Positions 6,355-11,840 of a stretch of 16,963 nt of DNA are shown piece by piece (positions within the stretch are counted from its first letter, which is position 1; each line of letters opens with the position of its first letter). The notes under the pieces were generated by a model. The model made no database searches, was not told where the DNA came from, and was given only the letters and a program-made list of their open reading frames with translations. A program made the translations under genes and the position numbers. Source of the stretch: Parvibaculum sp045863935 (lineage in GTDB: Bacteria; Pseudomonadota; Alphaproteobacteria; Parvibaculales; Parvibaculaceae); assembly GCF_045863935.1 (NCBI RefSeq), contig NZ_BTVP01000052.1, positions 1-16,963 of the forward strand. The letters run 5' to 3'.

Positions 6355-6792
6355 CTATTTCGGCCGGACCTGATGCAATCTTGCACAGGCCTCGGCCAGC
6401 GCATGGTCCACACCGGAGATGTCCTCGCCGTCTATGGTGGCGTGGCCCGTCCGGGTGTCGATGACGATGCGGGCGACCGTCATTTCCGTGGCCGAATTGA
6501 AAGCGGGATTTCGGCCGGCGAGCGGATCGAGCGTCACGTCGAATTCGTAAAGGGGGCGCAGGCCATAGCGGTAACCGCCATCGATATCGGCGGGGGTGAC
6601 GGCGCTGCCATTGGCGGCCACGCCCGGCACATAGTCCGCCTCGCCCGGGAGATAGGGGGCGATGCGGCGGCAGTCGTCTTCCGAGATTTCGACGATGCGC
6701 GGGGCGGCGCTGCCGGCGAGTTCAGCCGCATGGGCGGCGGAGCCCCCAAGGACCGGAAGGAGGGCCGGAAGGATGTAAAGGCGCTTCATCAT
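6355..6792 (-). CDS. Small secreted protein of unknown function
   Basis: A 145-residue protein with a typical signal peptide (MMKRLYILPALLPVLGGSAA, cleavage after HA or HAA at residue 22-23). The mature domain has exactly two Cys, Cys41 and Cys136, far apart, which could form one disulfide in the periplasm. The middle is Gly/Asp/Tyr-rich (DIDGGYRYGLRPLYEFDVTLDPL), and VARIVIDTRTGHATIDGEDI (107-126) looks like a beta hairpin. I do not recognise a family. The start at 6792 has AGGAT about 7 bases upstream; a second ATG follows directly. It is the first gene of the minus-strand run that continues into the larger secreted protein, 89 bases on, so the two may act together in the envelope. A candidate promoter (6836-6863) precedes it. 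Confidence 0.75.
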   Translation of the reverse strand: MMKRLYILPALLPVLGGSAAHAAELAGSAAPRIVEISEDDCRRIAPYLPGEADYVPGVAANGSAVTPADIDGGYRYGLRPLYEFDVTLDPLAGRNPAFNSATEMTVARIVIDTRTGHATIDGEDISGVDHALAEACARLHQVRPK

Positions 6793-6835
6793 GCTTTCAT
6801 CCTGCGCGCGGGGGCTTTAAGGAATTGTTGCGGGG

Positions 6836-6863
6836 ATTTTACTCGTCGCGTCGCTCCTCGCAA
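6836..6863 (-). promoter_or_regulatory. Candidate sigma-70-type promoter overlapping a REP-like repeat
   Basis: On the minus strand TTGCGA (6863-6858) and TAAAAT (6841-6836) are separated by 16 bases, giving 4/6 and 5/6 matches to the housekeeping consensus. The start would lie near 6828, 36 bases before the ATG at 6792. The -35 element is part of the dispersed repeat at 6843-6866. The match is fair, not strong. Confidence 0.35.
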
Positions 6864-6866
6864 TGA
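6843..6866. repeat. Dispersed GTCATTGCGAGGAGCG-type repeat
   Basis: Read on the minus strand the segment is CGTCATTGCGAGGAGCGACG followed by CGACGA. This matches the well-known short repeat beginning GTCATTGCGAGGAGC that is scattered in intergenic DNA of many proteobacteria. Here it sits in the 99-base gap between two divergent genes, ending 12 bases before the permease ribosome site. Confidence 0.6.
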
Positions 6867-6891
6867 CGTGGAGGGGTTAAGGGGGAAAACG

Positions 6892-8202
6892 GTGAACGAC
6901 AATAATGAAGGGCTGCTCGACCGGCTGTTCGCGCTGAAGACAAACGGTACGACTGTCCGTACCGAGATCGTTGCGGGGCTCACGGTCTATCTCACCATGG
7001 CCTATATCATCTTCGTGAACCCGGCGATCCTCGCCGCGGCGGGGATGGATTTCGGCGCGGTCTTCGTCGCGACGTGCCTGGCGGCGGCGGCGGGCTCGCT
7101 CATCATGGGGCTTTATGCGAACTACCCTGTCGCGCTCGCGCCGGGCATGGGGCTCAACGCTTATTTCGCCTATACGGTTGTGCCGCAATTCGGCGGCGAC
7201 TGGCGGCTCGCGCTTGGCGGGGTGTTTCTCTCCGGCGTGCTGTTCCTGCTGCTCTCGCTGTCGCCGCTGCGCGAGAAGCTGGTGAACTCGATCCCGCGTT
7301 CGCTCAAATACGGGATCGGTGCGGGTATCGGTTTCTTTCTCGCGCTGATCGGGCTCGAAAATGCAGGCATCGTGGCGGACCATCCCGTAACGCTGGTGAC
7401 GCTCGGCAATCTCGCCGTGCCGGGAACGCTGCTCGCGATGACGGGTTTCGTGGCGCTTGTGGCCATGCAATACCGGCGGGTGCCCGGCGCCATCATGGTG
7501 ACGATCCTTGCCGTGACGGCTGTCGCCGTTCTGGCCGGATGGCAACCGCTGCACGGCATCGCGGCGGCGCCCCCTTCCCTCGCGCCCACCTTCCTGGAGA
7601 TGGACCTCGCGGGCGCGATCAGCGCCGGGTTCGTGACCATCGTCTTCGTGTTCCTGCTGGTCGATCTTCTCGATACGACGGGGACGCTGCTCAGCGTCGG
7701 ACAGCATGCGGGCATGGCGGATGCGGAGGGAAAGCTGCCGCGGCTGCGCAAGGCGATGGTGGCGGATTCGTCGGCGACCATCATCGGGGCGGCGCTCGGC
7801 ACGTCGTCCACCACGAGCTATATCGAGAGCGCGGCGGGCGTCGAAGCGGGCGGCCGGACGGGGCTGATGGCCGTTACCGTGGCCGTGCTTTTTGTTGCGA
7901 GCCTCGTTCTCGCGCCGCTCGCCGAAACCGTGCCCGTCTACGCGACGGCGCCCGCCCTCGTCTTCATCGCCTGCCTGATGGCGCGGAGCCTTGCCCATCT
8001 CGACTGGAAAGACGTGACCGAGACGGCGCCCGCGCTCGTCACCGCGCTTGCCATTCCCTTCACCTATTCGATCGCGAGCGGGATCGGGCTTGGCGTCATT
8101 TCATATGCGGCGATCAAGCTTCTCTCGGGACGGACGCAGGACCTCAACTGGGCGGTGTCGGTCATCGCGCTCGCCTTCATGGTGAAACTCGCCCTGCAAT
8201 GA
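6892..8202 (+). CDS. NCS2-family purine permease, AzgA/PbuG type
   Basis: A 436-residue inner-membrane transporter of the nucleobase-cation symporter-2 superfamily, AzgA branch (COG2252), which imports adenine, guanine and/or hypoxanthine with protons. A GTG at 6892 is the likely start: AAGGGGG (6879-6885) lies 6 bases upstream, and the product then begins VNDNNEGLLDRLFALK, as in the family; the next Met comes only at residue 36, inside the first helix. Hallmarks are FVNPAIL plus AGMD (41-53), ALAPGMGLNAYF (81-92), LVDLLDTTGTL (256-266) and GTSSTTSYIESAAG (303-316), which includes the substrate-site Glu312. About 12-14 hydrophobic segments fit the fold. It is the only long gene on the plus strand and stands alone between minus-strand blocks. 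Which purine it prefers cannot be read from sequence. Its transcript can end at the terminator at 8433-8465. Confidence 0.92.
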   Translation: MNDNNEGLLDRLFALKTNGTTVRTEIVAGLTVYLTMAYIIFVNPAILAAAGMDFGAVFVATCLAAAAGSLIMGLYANYPVALAPGMGLNAYFAYTVVPQFGGDWRLALGGVFLSGVLFLLLSLSPLREKLVNSIPRSLKYGIGAGIGFFLALIGLENAGIVADHPVTLVTLGNLAVPGTLLAMTGFVALVAMQYRRVPGAIMVTILAVTAVAVLAGWQPLHGIAAAPPSLAPTFLEMDLAGAISAGFVTIVFVFLLVDLLDTTGTLLSVGQHAGMADAEGKLPRLRKAMVADSSATIIGAALGTSSTTSYIESAAGVEAGGRTGLMAVTVAVLFVASLVLAPLAETVPVYATAPALVFIACLMARSLAHLDWKDVTETAPALVTALAIPFTYSIASGIGLGVISYAAIKLLSGRTQDLNWAVSVIALAFMVKLALQ

Positions 8203-8289
8203 AATGCCATGCCGGCGTTAGACATCGTTCGGAAATTACCCAAGCGGGTTCATAACGCTGCAAAAATTTCATTCGCAGCAAAAAGGGGC
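8203..8289. other. Spacer between permease and RNA promoter
   Basis: These 87 bases start just after the permease stop and are relatively A+T-rich. GCTGC (8257-8261) and GCAGC near 8275-8279 could form a weak stem with a long A/T-rich loop, followed by A and not T. No terminator, ORF or known element is visible. Confidence 0.35.
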
Positions 8290-8318
8290 GTGACACCTCG
8301 CCGCAGGCTGGCTATAGT
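8290..8318 (+). promoter_or_regulatory. Promoter of the orphan RNA locus
   Basis: GTGACA (8290-8295) and TATAGT (8313-8318) are separated by exactly 17 bases; each element differs from the sigma-70 consensus at one position. Expected start is about 8325-8326. No coding sequence follows, which points to a non-coding transcript. Confidence 0.65.
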
Positions 8319-8325
8319 CCCTCCT

Positions 8326-8465
8326 ACAAAAAGGGATAAAGCGAAAGCGTAAGCCCAAGTTTAGGGAGGGAACGCAGACTTCGACGGTCCGAAAAGGATT
8401 GCGAAGGCGCGACACGAGGGAACACTAAAGCAGCAAGGCCGCGAAAGCGGGCCTTGCTTTTTTTT
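8326..8465 (+). ncRNA. Candidate small RNA, about 140 nt
   Basis: A good promoter (8290-8318) and a strong intrinsic terminator (8433-8465) bracket about 140 bases that contain no ATG or GTG start on the plus strand. The 5' end (CCCTCC, 8319-8324, partly at the start site) could pair with GGGAGGG (8364-8370), a purine-rich segment that also resembles an anti-Shine-Dalgarno target. The 9-mer GCGAAAGCG occurs at 8341 and again in the terminator loop at 8441. The locus is intergenic between the permease (same strand) and the DUF1467 gene (convergent), so it is not a 5' leader of a visible gene. It is not a tRNA, and I could not match it to 6S, SRP or tmRNA. It may also be only the 3' region of the permease transcript. 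Confidence 0.5.
8433..8465 (+). terminator. Intrinsic terminator of the orphan RNA and/or permease
   Basis: GCAAGGCC (8433-8440) pairs with GGCCTTGC (8450-8457). The apical part GC-GAAA-GC is closed by a stable tetraloop, and eight T (8458-8465) follow. This is a strong plus-strand intrinsic terminator. Confidence 0.88.
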
Positions 8466-8522
8466 GTCCGCTGCGCGGACCGGGCCGCGAAAGCGGACCT
8501 TGCTTTTTTGTCCGCTGCGCGG
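8437..8522. repeat. Tandem duplication of the terminator block
   Basis: Unit 1 (8437-8478) and unit 2 (8483-8522) each read GGCC, GCGAAAGCGG, (G/A)CCTTGC, a T-run, then GTCCGCTGCGCGG. They differ by one base and by T-run length (8 versus 6). The period is 46 bases. In the second unit the long stem is weaker. GTCCGC (8466-8471) and GCGGAC (8475-8480) also form a separate 6-base hairpin between the units. Confidence 0.8.
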
Positions 8523-8550
8523 GCCGGCAGGATGCTCAGAGACCCCCACC

Positions 8551-8590
8551 CGGAACGCTACGCGTTCCGACCTCCCCACGAGGGGGAGGT
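8551..8590 (-). repeat. Two adjacent perfect hairpins closing the nuo-side cluster
   Basis: CGGAACGC (8551-8558) and GCGTTCCG (8562-8569) form an 8-base stem with a 3-base loop. ACCTCCCC (8570-8577) and GGGGAGGT (8583-8590) form a second 8-base stem. They lie 12-51 bases past the stop of the DUF1467 gene, so they probably end or protect the minus-strand transcript. No T-run follows. The overall string resembles a dispersed intergenic element of Hyphomicrobiales. Confidence 0.6.
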
Positions 8591-8601
8591 GAAGGATCAG
8601 T

Positions 8602-8877
8602 TCAATACTCGTTGCTGAGGTCCGGCATGAAGGGGACGTCGTCGAAGGAGATCGGCTGGTAGATATAGATCCAGGCGACGAAAACCCAGGCGACGGCCGC
8701 GATCAGCGTCGTCGCGAGGGCCTTCTTCCAGAGGGCGGGCCGGACGGGCGCGCCCGCCTCGGAGCCGGGAATGGCCTCACCCGTTTCGTGCTGGGAGCGG
8801 ACGCCCCAGGGCAGGACCGCAAACAGGACGACCCACCAGAGAACGAAATAGATGGCAATGCCGGCGATCGGGTCCAT
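8602..8877 (-). CDS. DUF1467-family small membrane protein
   Basis: A 91-residue protein of the DUF1467 family, known mainly from alphaproteobacteria, function unknown. Two membrane segments are evident: about 4-26 (AIYFVLWWVVLFAVLPWGV) and 53-75 (ALATTLIAAVAWVFVAWIYIY). Between them is a conserved-looking WGVRSQHE at the end of the first segment and a polar Gly/Pro/Glu loop. The C-terminal tail ends in DLSNEY. It follows the epimerase gene by 12 bases with a GAGG upstream of the ATG, and is the last gene of the nuo-side cluster. Position beside mce and proS is typical for this family in Hyphomicrobiales. No catalytic residues are visible. Confidence 0.9.
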   Translation of the reverse strand: MDPIAGIAIYFVLWWVVLFAVLPWGVRSQHETGEAIPGSEAGAPVRPALWKKALATTLIAAVAWVFVAWIYIYQPISFDDVPFMPDLSNEY

Positions 8878-8889
8878 GGGCGCGGCGCC

Positions 8890-9294
8890 TCAGGCCTGTT
8901 CCAGCTCGACGAGCGTGCCGTTCAGGTCTTTCGGGTGGAGGAAGACGACAGGTTTGCCATGCGCGCCGATCTTCGGCTTGCCGGTGCCTGTGATGGTGAC
9001 GCCCTCGACGGTCATCTTCTCGCAGGCGGCGTCGATGTCCTCGACCTCGATGCAGATGTGATGGATGCCGCCCTTCGGGTTCTTCGCGAGGAAGCCGGCG
9101 ATGGGCGAATTCTCGCCCAAGGGTTCCAGCAACTCGATCTTGGTGTTGCCGAGATCGACGAAAACCGTGGTCACGCCGTGGTCAGGCTGCGGCACGGCCT
9201 CGGAGACCTTCGCGTTGAACTTCTTGCGATAGGTTTCGGCGGCGGCGTGGATATCCGGAACGGCGATGGCGACGTGATTGAGCGGACCGAGCAT
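8890..9294 (-). CDS. mce: Methylmalonyl-CoA epimerase
   Basis: A 134-residue VOC-superfamily enzyme that interconverts (2S)- and (2R)-methylmalonyl-CoA, linking propionyl-CoA carboxylation to the B12-dependent mutase and so to succinyl-CoA. Two beta-alpha-beta-beta-beta modules are visible. Probable metal ligands by comparison with the Propionibacterium enzyme are His7 (NHVAIAV), Glu54 (KIELLEP), one of His78/His79 (GIHHICIEV) and Glu130 (LVELEQA). The loop HPKDLNGTLVELEQ is typical. Length matches the family. The start has AAGGAA 8 bases upstream (9303-9308). It lies 72 bases past rnj; no terminator is seen between them. The adjacent biotin ligase may be functionally related, since propionyl-CoA carboxylase needs biotin, but the mutase and carboxylase genes are not here. 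Confidence 0.93.
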   Translation of the reverse strand: MLGPLNHVAIAVPDIHAAAETYRKKFNAKVSEAVPQPDHGVTTVFVDLGNTKIELLEPLGENSPIAGFLAKNPKGGIHHICIEVEDIDAACEKMTVEGVTITGTGKPKIGAHGKPVVFLHPKDLNGTLVELEQA

Positions 9295-9366
9295 CGGCGG
9301 AGTTCCTTACAGGTTCAATTCCAATGGCCCATATTTAGGCGGGTTTCAGGGGATGAGCAAGGAAGG

Positions 9367-11061
9367 TCAGATCCTTGTCACCACGACCGCTACCTGGGGT
9401 TTCTTGCCCCATTCGCGGCGGAGCGCGCCGCGCACAGCACGACGCAAGAATTCCGCTACGGCATCGTCGTCCTGACGGCGCTTTGCGGGCAGGCGCCCGA
9501 GCGCGTCGTCCACGGCGTCGAGCGTGCGATCCTCGAAGGGAACGCCGAATGAGTCCTCCTCCGGCACGCCGATGAGGCGGACCTGCGGATCGCCGCGGAC
9601 CTGCCCCTTGCCGTCCAAAACGATGCTGACGAAGACGGAACCCGCGAAGGAGAGGCGGAGGCGCTCCTGCACCGCGCCCTCGTCCTTGTCGGTGAGCACT
9701 TCGCCGTCGAGATAGATGCGGCCGGCAGGCGCCTCGTCCACGACCTCGGCGGGCCCCGGCGCAATGCGGACCATGAGGCCGTTTCTCACCACGACCTGCT
9801 CCGGCACCTGAAGCTCGCGCGCGAAGGCGGCATGTTCCGCGAGATGGCGTGCCTCGCCATGCACGGGGATCGAGACCTCGGGCCTGATCCACTGATACAT
9901 GGCGGCGAGGTCGTCCCTGCACGGATGACCGGAGACATGAACGAAGTGATCCTTCTCGGTGATGACGCGAATGCCGCGTGTCGCGAGCAGGTTCTGCAGG
10001 TCGAAGATCGAAGTCTCGTTGCCCGGAATGACACGGGAAGAGAAGATGACCGTGTCGCCTCTTTCCAGCACGATCTGGGGGTGGTTGTCCTCGGCGATGC
10101 GGGCAAGCGCGGCACGGGGTTCGCCCTGGCTGCCGGTGCAGATGAGGAGCACATTGTCGCGCGGGAGGTAGCCGGCATCGTCCTCGCTGACGATGCGCGG
10201 GAGATCGGTGAGGTAGCCGACCTCGCGCGCGGCGGCGACCACGCGGTGCATGCCGCGCCCGACAAGGACGGGATGACGGCCACAGGCTTCGCCCGCACGG
10301 ATGATGCTTTCGAGCCGAGCGACGTTCGAGGCGAAGGTGGTCACCGCCACCCTGCCCTCGCAGTTTTTCAGAAGGTCGGTGAGGCTTGCCGCGACATCGG
10401 CTTCGGAGCCCGCTGTGCCGGGCGAGAAGACGTTGGTCGAGTCGCAAACAATGGCGCGAACGCCTTCGTCGCCGATGGCGCGCAGGCGGGCTTCGTCTAT
10501 GTCGCCGCCGATAACGGGATCCGGGTCGATCTTCCAGTCGCCGGTGTGAAGGACGAGGCCGAGCGGCGTGCGGATGGCCAGCGCATTCGGCTCGAGGATC
10601 GAATGCGTGAGCGTGACGAGTTCGATGTCGAAGGGGCCGAGGTCGAAACGGTGACCGAGAGGGATGATGTGCATGGGCACTTCATCCTCGATGCCTGCCT
10701 CGATGAGCTTGCCGCGCACCATGGCCGCGGTGAAGGGCGTGGCATAGACCGGGCAGCGCAGCCGCGGCCAGATATGCGCGACGGCGCCGATGTGATCCTC
10801 ATGCGCGTGGGTGAGGACGATGGCGAGAAGTTCGTCGCGGCGCTCCTCGATGAAGGCCGGGTCCGGCATGATGAGATCGATGCCGGGCGTGCGCTCGTCG
10901 CCGAAGGTGACGCCGAGGTCGACGATGATCCAGCGGCGATCGTCCTCCGGGCCGTAGCCGTAGAGGTTCAAATTCATGCCGATCTCGCCGGACCCGCCAA
11001 GTGGCAGGAAGACGAGTTCGTCGCGCGGATCGGCGACACGGGGGGAAGCTTGGGTACTCAT
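9367..11061 (-). CDS. rnj: Ribonuclease J
   Basis: A 564-residue metallo-beta-lactamase/beta-CASP nuclease with 5'-3' exonuclease and endonuclease roles in rRNA maturation and mRNA turnover. The Zn motif THAHEDH carries His85, His87, Asp89 and His90; further ligand positions are His153 (LTHSILEPN) and the LHTGDWKID stretch (Asp175). The beta-CASP part includes VIFSSRVIPGNE and FVHVSGHPCRDDL, and the C-terminal RNase J domain (about 450-564) is complete. Start 11061 is chosen because the frame further upstream overlaps birA and lacks family similarity; MSTQASPRVADPRDELVFLPLGG gives the usual N-terminus. There is no Shine-Dalgarno sequence. Instead a 7-codon ORF (11081-11058) ends in a TGA that overlaps the rnj ATG, which may couple translation. 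birA ends 26 bases upstream. Confidence 0.95.
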   Translation of the reverse strand: MSTQASPRVADPRDELVFLPLGGSGEIGMNLNLYGYGPEDDRRWIIVDLGVTFGDERTPGIDLIMPDPAFIEERRDELLAIVLTHAHEDHIGAVAHIWPRLRCPVYATPFTAAMVRGKLIEAGIEDEVPMHIIPLGHRFDLGPFDIELVTLTHSILEPNALAIRTPLGLVLHTGDWKIDPDPVIGGDIDEARLRAIGDEGVRAIVCDSTNVFSPGTAGSEADVAASLTDLLKNCEGRVAVTTFASNVARLESIIRAGEACGRHPVLVGRGMHRVVAAAREVGYLTDLPRIVSEDDAGYLPRDNVLLICTGSQGEPRAALARIAEDNHPQIVLERGDTVIFSSRVIPGNETSIFDLQNLLATRGIRVITEKDHFVHVSGHPCRDDLAAMYQWIRPEVSIPVHGEARHLAEHAAFARELQVPEQVVVRNGLMVRIAPGPAEVVDEAPAGRIYLDGEVLTDKDEGAVQERLRLSFAGSVFVSIVLDGKGQVRGDPQVRLIGVPEEDSFGVPFEDRTLDAVDDALGRLPAKRRQDDDAVAEFLRRAVRGALRREWGKKPQVAVVVTRI

Positions 11062-11081
11062 ATTTTGCGAGTATTGCACAT
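11058..11081 (-). other. Seven-codon mini-ORF overlapping the rnj start
   Basis: ATG at 11081-11079 opens a frame encoding MCNTRKI, ending with TGA at 11060-11058; the A and TG of the rnj ATG overlap it (ATATGA). With no ribosome site visible for rnj, re-initiation from this mini-ORF or from the birA stop is conceivable. It could equally be chance. Confidence 0.25.
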
Positions 11082-11087
11082 TTTCGT

Positions 11088-11837
11088 TCAGCCTGCGCCG
11101 GGGCCGAAAAACACATCTCCGGCGGAGACGAGATGCAGGGTTCCATCGTCGAGGCGGAGTTGCAGCGCGCCATCCGGCGCAAGGCCCTCGAAGGCGCCCT
11201 CCATGGTGCCGGAGGAAAGGCGCACGGCAATTCGCCCGCCGACGCCCTCGGCACGCTTCAGCCAGGCCTCGCGGATGGCGGCGAAGCCCTGCACGTCCCG
11301 CCAGACGGCGAGCCAGCGCGTGAAGGCGGCATCGAGGGCGGCGAGCGCGTCGTCCGGGGTCACGCCACTCACACCCATGGCGGCGAGCGAGGTGGCCGGG
11401 TATTCGAGACCTTGCGGGTGCACGGCGAGATTGATGCCCATACCTATGGCGACCCAGGCGACCTCGGCGCCCGCAACGCCCGACGACTCCAGCAGGATGC
11501 CGGCGAGTTTGGCGCGCTCGTGCAGAAGGTCGTTCGGCCATTTGAGGCGGAGCGCAGGGCGCAGCGGCGGTGGGAGCAGCGAGGAGACCGCGTCATGGAC
11601 CGCGAGGGCGGCGACGAAGGAAAGCTCGCCCGCCTCGCGGGGGCCGCAATGAGGCGTGAGATAGAGCGTGCCCATGAAATTGCCGGAGGGGCTTTCCCAT
11701 GCCCTGCCCCGGCGGCCACGGCCGGCCGTCTGCCGCGCGGCGACGATCCAGACGGGGCCTTGCTCGCCACGTTCGCCGAGACGGCGCGCCTCTTCGTTGG
11801 TGCTGTCGATCTCGTCGAAGCGGCGGATGTCCGTCAT
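11088..11837 (-). CDS. birA: Biotin--[acetyl-CoA-carboxylase] ligase, monofunctional
   Basis: A 249-residue biotin-protein ligase that makes biotinyl-AMP and attaches biotin to the carrier domain of carboxylases. The biotinyl-AMP loop appears as GRGRRGRAW (39-47), followed by GNFMGTLYLTP; the catalytic KWPNDLL is at 99-105, with Lys110 in the next strand (AKLAGILLES). The small C-terminal SH3-like domain spans about 200-249. The N-terminal winged-helix DNA-binding domain of E. coli BirA is absent: the protein starts directly with the catalytic domain (FDEIDSTNEEA). So it is class I and cannot repress biotin genes itself. The ATG lies 3 bases after the nuoN stop, implying translational coupling with complex I genes; this linkage is common in Hyphomicrobiales. 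Confidence 0.94.
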   Translation of the reverse strand: MTDIRRFDEIDSTNEEARRLGERGEQGPVWIVAARQTAGRGRRGRAWESPSGNFMGTLYLTPHCGPREAGELSFVAALAVHDAVSSLLPPPLRPALRLKWPNDLLHERAKLAGILLESSGVAGAEVAWVAIGMGINLAVHPQGLEYPATSLAAMGVSGVTPDDALAALDAAFTRWLAVWRDVQGFAAIREAWLKRAEGVGGRIAVRLSSGTMEGAFEGLAPDGALQLRLDDGTLHLVSAGDVFFGPGAG

Positions 11838-11840
11838 GCG

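Noticed and set aside
5390..6373. 327-codon plus-strand open frame antisense to the large secreted protein
   Set aside because: The minus-strand frame has a signal peptide and balanced composition; this one is Gly/Ala/Arg/Asp-rich and spans the gene border.
6298..6891. 198-codon upstream extension of the permease frame
   Set aside because: It runs antisense through the small secreted protein gene; GTG at 6892 has a good ribosome site and gives the family N-terminus.
8326..8465. Orphan RNA as a 6S, SRP, tmRNA or tRNA gene
   Set aside because: No cloverleaf, no SRP core loop, no tag ORF, and no long imperfect rod typical of 6S could be found by eye.
8361..8579. 72-codon minus-strand ORF in the permease-DUF1467 gap
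   Set aside because: It is built from the tandem terminator repeat and hairpins (runs such as KKKQG from the T-runs) and has no convincing ribosome site.
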